Assembly (NCBI GenBank): GCA_963556195.1
Contig: OY744525.1
Span: forward strand, 22,175,218-22,239,217
Direction of reading: 5' to 3'
Source of the DNA: Sepiola atlantica
Lineage: Eukaryota > Mollusca > Cephalopoda > Sepiida > Sepiolidae
Length of the DNA: 64,000 bases
Part shown: piece by piece, positions 10,922 to 21,548 of the stretch
Layout: each line of letters opens with the position of its first letter
How positions within the stretch are numbered: position 1 is the stretch's first letter
Translations under genes and position numbers: made by a program
The notes under the pieces: generated by a model
What the model was told of the DNA's origin: nothing
Seen by the model: the letters and a program-made list of their open reading frames with translations, nothing else
Databases searched by the model: none

Positions 10922-11330
10922 TTCCTTTAATTATAATACAGCTTCCTATTCCAGTAGCTTCTTCCCAAAAACTGCAGGCTTGTGGAACTCTTCCTGATGT
11001 CTTTGTGATGGGAGGTGACGATGGCTAAGTGGTTAACGACACGGACTGACAACCTGGGTGTGCCAAGTTCGAATTCAGTTCGTTCCACAGAAACACTTTC
11101 ACTTAGAATGTTGGCACCTTCACGTGGTCCCTCCTGTAAGTACCCGATGTCTTTCTAGAAAGAATTCTAACTAGAAATACATCGGGGGAAACCAATGGCA
11201 ACAATAGAATCATCTGATTCATACGAAATGAATTAATGAATGACTTTGCGTTTTAGCTCCTTACATCAAGTGGCTTCATGTCTTGTCTGGAGTGATTTCC
11301 ATAAAACAATAAAAATAAAAAAGGGCTATT
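10922..11330 (+). repeat. CR1-like LINE 3' end (CR1-B) split by a SINE
   Basis: The left piece (10935-11005: ACAGCTTCCTATTCCAGTAG, CTGCAGGCTTGTGGAACTC) matches the reverse complement of 15315-15385. The right piece (11250-11330: TTAGCTCCTTACATCAAGTG, CTTGTCTGGAGTGATTTCC, then A-rich) matches 63775-63850 and the reverse of 15170-15225 and 50745-50800. The tRNA-type SINE interrupts it. Confidence 0.6.
11008..11235 (+). repeat. tRNA-derived SINE
   Basis: A-box-like TGGCTAAGTGG at about 11022-11032 and B-box-like AGTTCGAATTC at about 11066-11076, 55 bp apart overall, as in a tRNA. The body has CACTTTCACTTAGAATG, CTTCACGTGGTCCCTCC, TAAGTACC and AACCAATGGCAAC. Close relatives are at 22048, 22688 and 40925, and a more distant one at 540. 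It is inserted in the CR1-B 3' region. Confidence 0.8.
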
Positions 11331-11545
11331 TTTATCACTTACTCCCATATTTTTCATGACCTTCTTCTGTGAACTGAACCTGAACTGTTCTACATCTAAC
11401 CCAAGAACTCTCATCCATTATTCCAATGTGGCCATGATAATATTCAATAACTCGAGTACTCGTTTCATTGAAAGTGACGAAGAGAAATGTTACATTTTTC
11501 GAACAAATCAATGAAGCATTAAAAAAAATAGGTTTCAACATTTTC

Positions 11546-12050
11546 ATTTCACAATAAAAAATTTTTTTATTTACATTTAAACAATAAAAAAATTTTTTTA
11601 TTTACATTTAAACAATGAAAAAATTTTTTTTATTTACATTTAAACAATGAAAAATTTTTTTATTTACATTTAAACAATGAAAAAATTTTTTATTTACATT
11701 TAAACAATAAAAATTTTTTTATTTACATTTAAACAATGAAAAATTTTTTATTTACATTTAAACAATGAAAAAATTTTTTTTATTTACATTTAAACAATGA
11801 AAAATTTTTTTATTTACATTTAAACAATGAAAAAATTTTTTATTTACATTTAAACAATAAAATTTTTTTATTTACATTTAAACAATAAAACATTTTTTTA
11901 TTTTCATTTAAACAATGAAAAAAATTTTTTTATTTACATTTAAACAATGAAAAATTTTTTTATTTACATTTAAACAATGAAAAAATGTTTTTCATTTACA
12001 TTTAAACAATGAAAAAATGTTTTTATTTACATTTAAACAATGAACTACAT
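11546..12050 (+). repeat. ~31-bp AT-rich tandem array
   Basis: About 16 units of A(n)T(n) followed by ATTTACATTTAAACAATG; unit length varies around 29-33 bp because the A and T runs vary. Many units hold AAAATTTTT, a short self-complementary block. No coding meaning. Confidence 0.9.
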
Positions 12051-12169
12051 CACCCGTTTCTTCTTGGATTTTGTTTCGTAACGTTTAGTTTTGAGTGCGA
12101 CTGATGAGAAAATTGAAAATGTACTGCCCTGTACAGGGATTGAACTCAGTCTTCTAATTATGAGATTTT

Positions 12170-12430
12170 TGTGTTTAATACATCCCATTCCTTTATTCCC
12201 GTCCCTCCCCCCGCCACTTCTTGTCTCATTAGTCCTTCACCGTCACCTGTTACATCATGTTTGGTAGTGATCAGATAGACGGAAAGATGCATGCACACAC
12301 ATCTCGTCATCCTGGTCATTAACGACAGAGTCTGTTCCGAAGTAAATTTATCTTGGAGTGTAAGTATTACTGATATTAATATTAAAAAAGGGACATAATT
12401 CTCAACGTAAAGAAAGTATCTTTGAGAATA
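12170..12430. other. no recognised feature
   Basis: A 92-codon reverse open frame is present but resembles nothing known, has no splice or repeat context, and is probably chance. Confidence 0.3.
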
Positions 12431-12431
12431 T

Positions 12432-12775
12432 GACATAATCTATTATTATACTAAAAGGTAAGTTAATCAACGTTTGTTTCTCTAGGGCTTTTTACCTCCG
12501 GATATATTTTAATCATGCAAAATACATGCTAAAATATTCATTACTTTTGGCATTGAGTTATGTTTTTGAAAAATGTTTACATTTTAATTGTACTAATTAT
12601 CCGTAATTTGCAATTAACTCAAGAAGTGCCCCATCTCTTGTTAATTTTCTGTCTATCACTCTCACCCTCTTTTACTGTATGTTGTTTTATCCTCCACTAG
12701 TATTTTATATGGTTTATATCACTCTCAGTTCCGTCACTCTCTCTCTCTCTGTTAGTTTTATTATCTTTGATTGCT
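12432..12775 (+). repeat. Rep3 copy
   Basis: Follows the same order as 5432-5735: TATTATACTAAAAGG.., CAACGTTTGTTTCTC, TACATGCTAAAATATTC, ..CATTGAGTTATG, GTAATTTGCAATTAACTCA, and ends near a (CT)n run at 12738-12751. Confidence 0.65.
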
Positions 12776-12779
12776 AATA

Positions 12780-14990
12780 AACAAACTATAAACTCAAGAT
12801 TGAGTATAAATTAAAAAAATGTCAACACAGGTAATAATACTATATAACATTAAGAGAAAGAGATAGAAAGAGAGAGAGAAATATATAACGAATAGAAATA
12901 AATTAATTTTGTCTTTATTTAAAATAATTTAACTGAGTTTTCAAACTCCTTCCCCACTTTAAATAATCGAACTTGAGCTCAATGGCTGACCCTACAGGTC
13001 ATATCTTGGTGCTGCTTTACATAAAACTCCCAGGTAAATATGCTACTTGAAAATCACATTTCTGGAAATACTTAAGCGTTATGTTGATAAAAAAAAAAAC
13101 ACGGTTACCAAATTTTACGGTAAACAATCCAATAGTTTTTTTTTATTAGTTAAAAAAATTCAATATTTTTTTTCCTTCAAATGAATTTTTGACATAATTT
13201 ATATATAAATATCAAGAAGCACGACACCTTGCGAGATAAAAGAGTACTAATATCTTACAAAATGGCGTCTCTCAACTCACAAACTCAGTCGAATTGAATA
13301 ATCAAATTTCTTAAATAATAACAAAATCTCCTGGATTGTTTTTCTGTAAATTTTGGTGAGGACTATTTTTTTTTACCATCACACATAAGCATTTCAAAAA
13401 TTTTTCCAAACATTTGATTTTTTAAGTAGAGTAATTTATCGGGGAATGTTATGTAAAGAAGCGGCCACATTTTTTTTCTAGTCTCTAATACAAGTGTGAC
13501 GTAGTTTCGGTTACAGATAGCCATTTAATCACTATTCTAATAGAACATCTCCCCCCCCCCAAGGAATTTCCATAGTTACAGATATTTATACAGCATGCAC
13601 AATTACATGTGAACGGGGCATTATAAAATTATTAAAGAAAAAGAATGTAAAAAAAAATTATGATGTGAAATTTCCTAAATAATACAAAATCTGCGCTCGT
13701 TTTAACGCGGGCAAAGGAGAGTGTGGGGGGGGGGGTAAAGGATACGATGATCACATGACAAAAAAATCATCTTTATTTTACCAATGATTGCGTTACAATA
13801 AACTACAATCATTTTGTAAGACTATTACCTCCGAGAATCGTTTTTGTGTTTGAGTCTTGTTTCCATATAATTAATCGTGATTAGTTTTTTGAGGTGGGTA
13901 AGTTGATCGAAAATATTAAAAAAAAAAATAAACGGACATTTTTATGACTTGGACAAGAGCGCTAACAATTTTGGTCCAAGTGCTCAGAACAAAAAAAAAA
14001 AAAAAACAGGCTAGAAAGCTTTAATTGCAGAAGATTTTTTTTATTGGATGAAGAGCTAAATAGGTTAAAGCCTGTTTTTATAGATGCATATCTGAAAAGA
14101 ATTCCTGAATCTCATTCACCTTGGCCCACACAAACCCGAAACCTTCCCAGCAGGTATTTTAACAATTGAACAATTTTCTAATATTTCTACAAGAAAAAAA
14201 ACAAAAAAAACAACAAAAAACAGCAAACACATGTAATAAAGAAATAAAACTGATCGTTAAATATACAAAATAAAATATCAAAATATGAAGAATCTTATAT
14301 AAATAGAGATTTTGTTCGTCTGTCCGTCAAATTTAAAAAAAAATTTTTTTTTTTAATTTTTTTTTTAAACATAAATACATTGTGGAATTTGACTCATTCC
14401 GAAATATTAGATATATTAATTACTTTTAGAAATGGAGAATATTGCATTAATAGTTAATAGTAAACTCTCAACAAATAAAGCGGATGTCATGACCGGAAAT
14501 CGAAACCGAAACCTTGAGATCTTCAGTCTGAAGTTCCACCAACGTACTTATTTCAACTTTCTTATGAATAGAGCTTAAAATATTACCTTGAAAAAATAAT
14601 TATAGCTTTGGCGTGACGTCATAGATTTATGATTTACGTCATGTTGCAAAACATGAATTCAAACATAAGCTATAATAAAAAATTAAAAAATGGATAATTA
14701 TCAATAGCCTTGGAAACTATTTTAATAGTCCAAACCAATGTATTTTGCTTAAACTACGTATTGTATGGAATTCTTTCACAGCTATATAATCTTCTCAACC
14801 TCACAAAAATATGCTCCCTCCGGTCACATATTTTTGTGAAAAAAATCCGTTTTTTTTTAATTTTAGGGATGAAGATTGATAATTTTTATAATTTGAATTA
14901 TTCAAACTATTATTGTCATCTAAATTGTTAGTTTCCCAACGTTTTGGCCGATATAACGGTCGACCTTCAAATTCATCTAGGCAGACTTGG
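12780..14990. other. long AT-rich stretch without recognised genes or repeats
   Basis: Homopolymers occur at 13551-13560 (C), 13726-13735 (G), 13990-14006 (A) and around 14333-14368 (A and T runs). A 73-codon frame at 14710-14931 looks random. No family shared within the window is evident. Confidence 0.4.
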
Positions 14991-15009
14991 GAAGTTTAAA
15001 ATAGCTTTT

Positions 15010-15135
15010 TTTTTAAGAGGCTCTGTCTGTCTGTCCGTTCGTTTTTCTGGTGGTCTGTCACACTTAAAATTGAAGTAGCATTTTTCGTCTGTCATGCTTC
15101 AGAGTGAAATAGTATTTTCAGCGCTAAACACACCG
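15010..15135 (-). repeat. degenerate units of the GACAGAC..CTATTTCAAA repeat family
   Basis: Read in reverse, it has repeated AAAATACTATTTCA.. and GCATGACAGACGAAAAATGC, the unit type expanded at 19310-19890 and 24835-25830. It starts with (CTGT)n-like sequence. Confidence 0.5.
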
Positions 15136-15164
15136 ATTAAATGGACACATCTTAACGATATCTA

Positions 15165-15650
15165 TTTTTTTTTTATGGAAATCGCTACAGACAAGGCATG
15201 AAGCCACTTGATGTAAGGAGCTAACAAGAATGAAAGATGATTATCGCAAACACAGGAGATGCCTATTGGCCTTTGTATTGAGAAGACCAAGGCTATAGGT
15301 AGGAGGAAAACAGTCAGCAGGAAGAGAGTTCTACAAACCTGCAATTCTTGGTAAGAAGTTACTGGAATAGAAAGCTGTATTACAATGATGTATCAAAACA
15401 GCAAATTGATGGAGACCACTAGACCAACGAGTCAAACGAGCTGTAACAAAGGAAGCAGGGAATAGATCAGACAATTCTGAAGAACACATGCTATACTAGT
15501 ATTTATAGAAAAGACTGAGACTAGTAACATCATGTTTGTTAGAGAGAGAGGGGTGCAGAGAAGCAAAAAAGGGTGTGGCCAATCAAATTATAGATACGTT
15601 TCTGCACTTTAGCCGAGGTAATAATATTCGACTGGCATTGCCACACGTAT
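15165..15650 (-). pseudogene. CR1-like LINE 3' region (CR1-B)
   Basis: The lower end has the CR1-B terminus (reverse complement of AGCTCCTTACATCAAGTGG and CTTGTCTGGAG). The upper part (15430-15640) matches 61803-61980 on the same strand, which translates as the C-terminal end of a LINE reverse transcriptase ('NLIGP..LSHRRDVASLSLFYKYY'). This copy has several frame disruptions. It gives the link between the CR1-B 3' end and its coding region. Confidence 0.6.
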
Positions 15651-15782
15651 AGGTGTGATTTGTAATTAGCACAGCAATATTTGTAACGCCTGCACATGAT
15701 GCACTCTTTATATGGATTCAGTCGCTGGTTTTAAAACGTTCACCTCCTTGAAAGATATATGAAACAGATAAGGCATAATCAT

Positions 15783-15895
15783 ATTGACACACTGGTTCTC
15801 ATTAGATCACCAAAGTTAAGCGACGTTAAGCCTAGTCAGTAGCAAATGGGTGACCATTTGTAAATACCAGGGACTCTATATAGGAGGATGGCGAC
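15783..15895 (+). repeat. 5S rRNA-derived sequence (SINE3-like head or pseudogene)
   Basis: Reads like an animal 5S rRNA in the sense direction: CTGGTTCTCATTAGATCACC, AAAGTTAAGCGACGTTAAGC, GTCAGTAGCAAATGGGTGACC and AATACCAGGGACT. The internal control region, the A-box-like AAGTTAAGC and the C-box-like GGGTGACC are recognisable but mutated. It is followed by about 160 bp of non-5S body (15900-16060), consistent with a 5S-headed SINE. A functional 5S gene is unlikely, because base changes are spread throughout and the 5' end is weak. Confidence 0.65.
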
Positions 15896-16070
15896 ACCTC
15901 CCGGTAAAAAAGACAACTACAAAAATTAGCGTTGTCATCTCCCCTTACCAGGATATACATGTGACTGGGGACCGCTTGTGAATTAAATATTCCCTAGAAA
16001 CTTCCTCCTTTTGAAGGCTCAAGCCGACCCTACTGAATGTCACACCAGGTACCTCCTTGAAAGACTAAAA
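15896..16070 (+). other. possible body of the 5S-headed SINE
   Basis: Directly follows the 5S-like head and has no other identity (CATCTCCCCTTACCAGGATA, GAAACTTCCTCC). I do not see a second clean copy of this exact body in the window, so the boundary is uncertain. Confidence 0.3.
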
Positions 16071-16175
16071 GAAATGGAGTCAAATATTGAAAAGTCGGAT
16101 GAAACTCAATTTTTTGTGGTATCGGGTACACAAGTGTATTGGAATTAGAGTGAGGTTAAGAGATGATAACTAGTT

Positions 16176-16800
16176 TGTGTGCAAGAAGTGTAAGACAATG
16201 GAGATGGATGAGAACTGAAATGTGAAGAAAGTATAATTTTGTTACCATTGGAGCACAGGGAGGATCTGGTGCTAGTGTGATTGAAAGAGTTAGGAGTGGA
16301 TGGAGTAAGTTCAGGGAACTTCTGCCATTGCTATATAGCATTGACCAAAGAGTACATCAGGGGTATATCAGACATGTGTACAAAGTGTGATGACTTATGG
16401 AAGTGAAACTTGGCTAATGAAGGGTTGAGGTCATGCGTTGCATGGAAAGAAATGATATGAGAATGATACGATGGATGTGTAATGTGAGTCTTAAAAACAG
16501 ACTTAGATCTGATGATCTCAGAGGAAGATTAAATCTGGACAGTATAGGGAGAGGTGTGCAGAACAGGAGACTTTGTAGGTATTGTCACATTGAAAGAATG
16601 GATGAGAGTTCTTAGGTGAGTAGATGTAGAACATTTGAGGTCAGTTGGCAGAGGAAGGTAAAGAAAAACATGGGAGGAAGTGATAAGGATGAACTTGAGA
16701 GAAAGAGGGATAAATAAAGACCTGGTCAGAGATAGGTTAGTCAATTTCTAAAAGCCGTCCAACACATGTCAGCATAAAAGACAAATGTTAAACCGAATAT
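16176..16800 (+). pseudogene. RTE-like LINE C-terminal region (RTE-A)
   Basis: The decayed C-terminal part of a non-LTR retrotransposon polyprotein. Forward frames show GSGASVIERVRSGW.KF, then 'RCMERNDMRMIRWMCNV', 'LRSDDLRGRLNLDSIGRGVQ', 'HIERMDESS' and, after frame changes, the region equivalent to GRPRKTWEEVIKMD seen at 23.5 kb. The 3' end is AAAGCCGTCCAACACATG then ACCGAATATTATGAAG, leading into a triplet tract. Other copies are at 23090, 30325, 34555, 34795(-), 62700(-) and 10803(-). Stops and frameshifts make it inactive. Confidence 0.7.
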
Positions 16801-17270
16801 TATGAAGAAGATGAAGAAGATGATGAAGAAGATGAAGATGAAGAAGAAGATGATGAAGATGAAGATGAAGAAGATGAAGAATATGAAGATGAAGAAGATG
16901 AAGATGAAGATGAAGATGAAGAAGATGAAGATGAAGAAGATGAAGATGAAGAAGAAGATGAAGATGAAGATGAAGATGAAGATGAAGAAGATGATGAAGA
17001 TGATGAAGATGAAGATGATGAAGAAGATGACGATGATGATGATGATGATGAAGATGAAGATGAAGAAGAAGAAGATGAAGATGAAGATGAAGATGAAGAT
17101 GATGATGATGAAGATGAAGAAGATGAAGAAGATGAAGATGAAGAAGATGAAGATGAAGAAGAAGATGAAGATGATGAAGAAGATGAAGATGATGAAGATG
17201 AAGATGATGAAGATGATGAAGATGAAGAAGATGAAGATGATCACGATAATGATGACGATGATGATTTGTA
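16801..17270 (+). repeat. GAT/GAA triplet tract, LINE 3' tail expansion
   Basis: About 470 bp of mixed GAT and GAA triplets starting exactly at the 3' end of the RTE-A copy. RTE-type elements commonly end in short simple repeats, and the 23.6-kb copy ends in a short version (TATGATGATTTTGATGATGA). All forward frames are open (Met-Lys, Glu-Asp types). These are repeat artefacts. Confidence 0.9.
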
Positions 17271-17389
17271 TCATGCTGCATTAAAAAGTGTCAACGCAAA
17301 CATATGTTATGGCATTGAGGAACAATAATTTAAAATAGACATTTTTTAACACTCGAACCATTTCTATGAAATATTGTATAACAATACGG

Positions 17390-18035
17390 AATTTCAAACT
17401 GAATACTTTATTTAATGCATGGGGGTAGATTGTTCTCATTCCCTCAGCCATGTACAGTATGTACAGGATTCACTCCTAAACTAATTAACCGATCATTATG
17501 AATTTTGGAATACAGCTGCTATGTGTAATGGTGAGTAACATGAGCTGTATATAGTTTAATTTAGTTTTATGGAAAAGGGGCAAAGAGGGGGGGGGGAGAT
17601 GCCCTTCATAAAACTTCAGATAGCACAGATTTTTGTGAAATATTAACAATAAGTATTAGACATTAAATAATAAATATTCCTCGAAATTCAGTTTCTTTGT
17701 AGTATTTCTAAAGGCTTTTAGGGGACAAAATATGGGCACAACCTCCCATTTGAAAATTCAAATATTTCCGATTCGCATTGAATTTGATCCATGGTCATTA
17801 GACACTAATTAAGCAAGATTCCTTGAATTTGAATTTCTTCTTAAGAGCCCTTCAGCTTTAGCCTGAAGGTTTTGACATTTTCTGGAATCAAAATTGGAAT
17901 AAGGATTCTAAACATGGGGCTTAGTGGCATTATTTCTTGATTTTAATTTTCGTAAAGAGACAGAGATGTGGTACAAAATGGTTTGGTTTGGGGAATTGAT
18001 TTTATCTGTCCTGAGACGGGTATTCTTTTAATTTA
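17390..18035 (+). repeat. Rep4 family, long copy
   Basis: Order: AGGATTCACTCCTAAACTAA, TTAACCGATCATTATGAATT, AAAACTTCAGAT, GTTTCTTTGTAGTATTT, ATATGGGCACAA, TTGATCCATGGTCATTAGAC, GGAATAAGGATTCTA and GACGGGTATTCT. Nearly the same order occurs at 52858-53405; the second half is at 45655-45880 and the first part reversed at 43395-43740. No coding region. Confidence 0.7.
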
Positions 18036-18039
18036 TACA

Positions 18040-19300
18040 CGTATGTATATGAATATACAAATGAATACACATTGGGCTGGTGCTACCAGATCAGACTGTC
18101 TGAAGATACTGGCTTTCCGACCAAAAATGCACCAAACATTAATGTTATTGTTTTTTTTTTTCCTTTCCATTTGCAAAACTCAATCATGTTCTGCAAAGCC
18201 CAACACAAAAACAACATTTTTCCTCTACAAAACAACCAAACCAAACACCATGAATAACTATTTGAAGATATATAAAACTTGAAGCATAAAAACTGTCACC
18301 AAAATTACCATATTCGGCATTAAATAACCCAGAAAGGATTGATATGCCACAAAACAACCAAACCAATACACATTGGTCTTTATTATACAGTAGAAGATAT
18401 ACAAGTTATTTGGCTTACATCGACATGTCAAGGTTGATTGTATGTGTTTTGGTTGGTTGGCTTCTCCATACGACAAATGGTTGCTTGCTCTAGACTTACC
18501 TATTGCTCAAAGCAATAAGAAAAAAGTAATCATGGGGAAGGGGGGGGGGGAGTAACAATGAAAGTGAAAAGAAAAGTGATTGAGTGATAGAGCGAGTTGG
18601 TAGGGGTAGGGTTGCTTTTAGCTTGATAGGAATGGGGAAGACAAGAAAGATATGGGTGGGAAGACATTGCAAAGAGTTAAAGAGAGTCTGAGAAAATCGT
18701 GATGGTTGTTGGGCAGTAGAGATGGACTCCCAACGAATCCCCCCCCTCCTCGCATTATCTATCTCCTCTTCTTCCTTTCACCTCTCACTGTATATCCTTA
18801 TTTCCTAACCCTCTTTATACTTTTTTCTGCATTTTCTCATGATTTTTTTTGATTTTTTATTATTTGTTCTTTTTATTTCTTATTTTTATTTCTTTATTTT
18901 TTTTTTTTTTTGGTTGCTTAGCTCCTCGGAGCAATAACTCTGTATTACCTCTGCTCCTGGAAGTCATTTTCTGGAAAATGCGATGGACAGAGGCATTGGA
19001 GAAAAAAAATGGTGGTACGAAGCATACATTGTATATAGAAATGATACTGCGATAGAAAGTTGCAATAAGAGTGTCAGGTTGGGTTGGAAGAGGGTAAAAG
19101 GCGAGGAAGGGCATTGAAAGGTGAAACACGACATATAAAAGGAAAAGAAGAATTTATAGGACAAAAAAGCCAACGCCAATAAAAAAATATATAAAAATAC
19201 CCTCCCCCCCCCCCGCCGTCGAAATGAAAAACAGGAGAATGGACATTCTGAAGAGGCGTCCATTCGTGTGCATTCTCTGCATTTAGCAATGAAAATACTA
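18040..19300. other. no recognised gene; minor repeat traces
   Basis: 18240-18360 has CATATTCGGCATTAAATAA and GGATTGATATGCC, also seen at 39450-39490. G, C and T homopolymers lie at 18541-18550, 19202-19214 and 18897-18912. The overlapping open frames of 60-104 codons have low-complexity composition. Confidence 0.4.
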
Positions 19301-19309
19301 GTTTAAATT

Positions 19310-19890
19310 TAAACAAGACAGACTGACGAAAATTCTATTTCAAACTTAAGCACAACAGACAGATAGATAAAAATTCTGTTTCAAATTTAAGCATGACAAA
19401 TTGAAGAAAAATTCTATTTAAAACTAAGAAATGATATTTCAAACCTAAGCATGACGAAAATGATATTTCAAACTTAAGCATGACGAAAATGATATTTCAA
19501 ACTTAAGCATGACGAAAATGATATTTCAAACTTAAGCATGACGAAAATGATATTTCAAACTTAAGCATGACGAAAATGATATTTCAAACCTAAGCATAAC
19601 GAAAATGCTATTTCAAACCTAAGCATGGCGAAAATACTATTTCAAGCCTAAACATGTGAAAATACTATTTCAAACCTAAGCATGACGAAAATGTTATTTC
19701 AAACCGAAACATGACGAAAATGATATTTCAAATCTAAGCATGAGGAAAATGATATTTAAAACCTCAGCATGACAAAATATTTATTTCAAACCCCAGCATG
19801 ACGAAAATGATATTGCAAACCTAAGTATGATGAAAATGCTATTTCGAACCTCAGCATGACCGACCGATTCAAATGTTATTTCAAACATAC
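19310..19890 (+). repeat. 29-bp tandem array
   Basis: About 15-18 units of GACGAAAATGATATTTCAAA CTTAAGCAT. The period is 29 bp in the most regular part (19451-19600), with looser units at each end. The edges carry (GACAGA)-like sequence. The same unit type appears at 15010-15135 and 24835-25830. Confidence 0.9.
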
Positions 19891-19899
19891 CCATAACAG

Positions 19900-20325
19900 A
19901 ATGGCCAACAAACGGAGCCACTCATAGAAATATATCGACGCATATAACAAAAAAAAAAATAAATTAGGAGATGCTGATTTTTTTGCAAGAATTGGCCGGA
20001 CAATTCTGGAAGGGAGAAAGGGAGGAAGCGAAAGTAAAGAAGCTAAAAGAATCATTTTTAAACCATCCTCCACCAAAAACAACTCACTGCCACAAAAAAA
20101 AAAAAAAAGTAACAACACCTGCTCCAAATCTTGATCAGAGTGGACATCCAAGAGAGAATTTTATTGTGAAAGATACACTGGGGCCGTCTTTAACCATTTT
20201 CAATCTAAAGACACACTTGCAAGTATTATGTGTGCAAAAAGTAAAAACAAACAATAAAATGCAAGTAAGAATATAAGAAGCTGGTTCACTGATAACTACA
20301 TGAGTCAGCGATTGTGCACTAAAAA
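19900..20325. other. no recognised feature
   Basis: Includes A runs at 19950-19960 and 20093-20108. Open frames of 91-101 codons on opposite strands have no recognisable product. Confidence 0.35.
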
Positions 20326-20329
20326 GTTA

Positions 20330-20790
20330 GGAAGAGGAAAAGGGATAAAAAAAAACAAATATTCAACAAATAACTGTTACCAAAGGCAATAAATGTTACT
20401 TTTCTATGTACCTGCATATTTTTTCCGTGTTTTAAAGTCTTTGAAAGCGTTTTCATTTCAATTTAATATTTCGTTCAAATTCGATATTGTTACAGTCAGA
20501 ATTCAAAATGGCCGACTCCAGTAACTATACTGAATTTTAAAAAATGGCCGACTCCAGTAACTATACTGCATACCGAATTTTAAAAAAATGAACTATACTG
20601 CACAAATAGTATAGTCGCCATTTTGAATTCAGAATGTAACAATATCGCATTTGAACGAAATAAACGCTTTCAAAGACTTTAAAACAAAAAAAGTATGCAA
20701 GTAGGTATAAAAGTAACTTTTATTGCCTTTGGTAATAGTTATTGTTTGAATAATTATTTTGATTTTTTTTTTCACCCCTTTTTTCTTTTT
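20330..20790. mobile_element. inverted-repeat (MITE-like) element, Pal3
   Basis: The left arm (20335-20520) and right arm (20605-20790) are inverse complements over about 185 bp. Paired blocks include GTTACCAAAGGCAATAAATG, TAAAGTCTTTGAAAGCG, TTCGTTCAAATTCGATATTG and GAATTCAAAATGGCC. The ~85-bp centre has two direct copies of AAATGGCCGACTCCAGTAAC. It would fold into one long hairpin. Confidence 0.7.
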
Positions 20791-20979
20791 AACTATACTG
20801 CATAATCACCCAGAATTTTGAATCTTTTCTGGAAGTGTTCTGCCCTGGATCATTGAAACGGCTATTCTCATCTTGATTGATATATTTACAGTGTTTCGGT
20901 AGGTACAACCAACAACTTTATTTAAACTTGGAGACCTATCAAAACTTAATATATGTTGAACTCGGGGACCAGCACGGAA

Positions 20980-21066
20980 TTTTGAACTGAACCCTTTATT
21001 TAATTTAAAAGGGTAGATTGTTTTAATTGTGTCAGCTATGACTGCGTGGAAGTGTTAATTTTTGTT
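20980..21066 (+). repeat. Rep4 fragment
   Basis: ACGGAATTTTGAACTGAACC.. and GGGTAGATTGTT..GTCAGC correspond to 17389-17455, the part just upstream of the main Rep4 body. Confidence 0.4.
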
Positions 21067-21067
21067 A

Positions 21068-21190
21068 TTTTAGTTATTATTGCCTGCAGTAAGGATTGAA
21101 CCTTCGACCCTTAGAAGACTTGTTACTCATAACTGATTGTTAACCAACACCCTTTACCATTAAGCCGCTTGTCCATGTGAGAAATTCCAG
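21068..21190 (-). repeat. second type of tRNA-derived SINE
   Basis: In reverse it reads GCGGCTTAATGG (A-box-like, 21158-21169) and GGTTCAATCC (B-box, 21093-21102), about 77 bp apart overall, followed by TTACTGCAGGCAATAATAAC. The copy at 31926-32045 has the same 76-77-bp spacing and the same ATCCTTACT.CAGGC junction, and 28963-29035 is a truncated copy. The wide spacing suggests descent from a tRNA with a long variable arm, or an insertion. Confidence 0.6.
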
Positions 21191-21194
21191 TATA

Positions 21195-21545
21195 AATAAC
21201 AAAACTTAACACTTCTACACTCGTAGGTTGAGCTCTCTGTTGAGAGAGATTTCCAGGTGTCACTTGGCGATGATATATAGTTCTTTCATTCTAAGCAGTC
21301 GATATTGCGTATATAAACTTATATAAGCATTATCAAATTTCCCTTCAGTTGTCGAGAGTTGATAACATAGAGGTAAGAGGCCTTAACTGATAACTAAGCG
21401 GTCGGGTTTCAAATCAACTTAAAGCACTCGTTCATCTAGCTACACTGAAGAGAGCGGTGACACAGTGAAACAGTCTGTGGATGACATATATATATATATA
21501 TAATGAGAGGTAGTTTGCTTGAAGTATTGTGTGTAATACGTATAT
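21195..21545. other. no recognised gene; short (TA)n at its end
   Basis: (TA)n at about 21487-21503. A possible old SINE-like segment near 21355-21420 is too weak to call. Confidence 0.3.
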
Positions 21546-21548
21546 AGA

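Larger units (their letters stand above)
10803..11440 (-). pseudogene. RTE-like LINE 3' end (RTE-A), interrupted
   Basis: The 3' part lies at 10803-10919 (tail ATCATCATCATCATATTCGG, then the AATGTCCG and GCCAGGTCTTTATTTATC blocks). The coding part resumes at 11330-11440 (reverse complement of the 'GRPRKTW..' region: CCTTCTTCTGTGAACTGAA, TTCTACATCTAACCC, AACTCTCATCC). Between them sits a CR1-like 3' end that itself contains a SINE. Compared with 34860-34935, only a few bases of LINE are missing at the junction, so this is true nesting. Confidence 0.6.

Noticed and set aside
11546..12050. CRISPR array
   Set aside because: No unique spacers, variable A/T runs, eukaryotic context; a minisatellite.
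12090..12165. CTGATGA..GAAAA plus a B-box-like GTTCAATCC (reverse) as a hammerhead or tRNA
   Set aside because: The loop between CTGATGA and GAAA has no stable helix II, helix III is absent, and there is no A box at tRNA spacing.
15783..15895. A functional 5S rRNA gene
   Set aside because: Changes throughout, including in paired regions, and followed by SINE-like body rather than a T-run terminator.
16741..17284. 160-177-codon frames rich in Phe/Ile, His/Leu or Met/Lys
   Set aside because: Artefacts of the GAT/GAA triplet tail; all frames are open.
20330..20790. Hammerhead motif in Pal3, Pal1 and Pal2
   Set aside because: I looked for CTGANGA followed by a hairpin and GAAA in these palindromes and found none.
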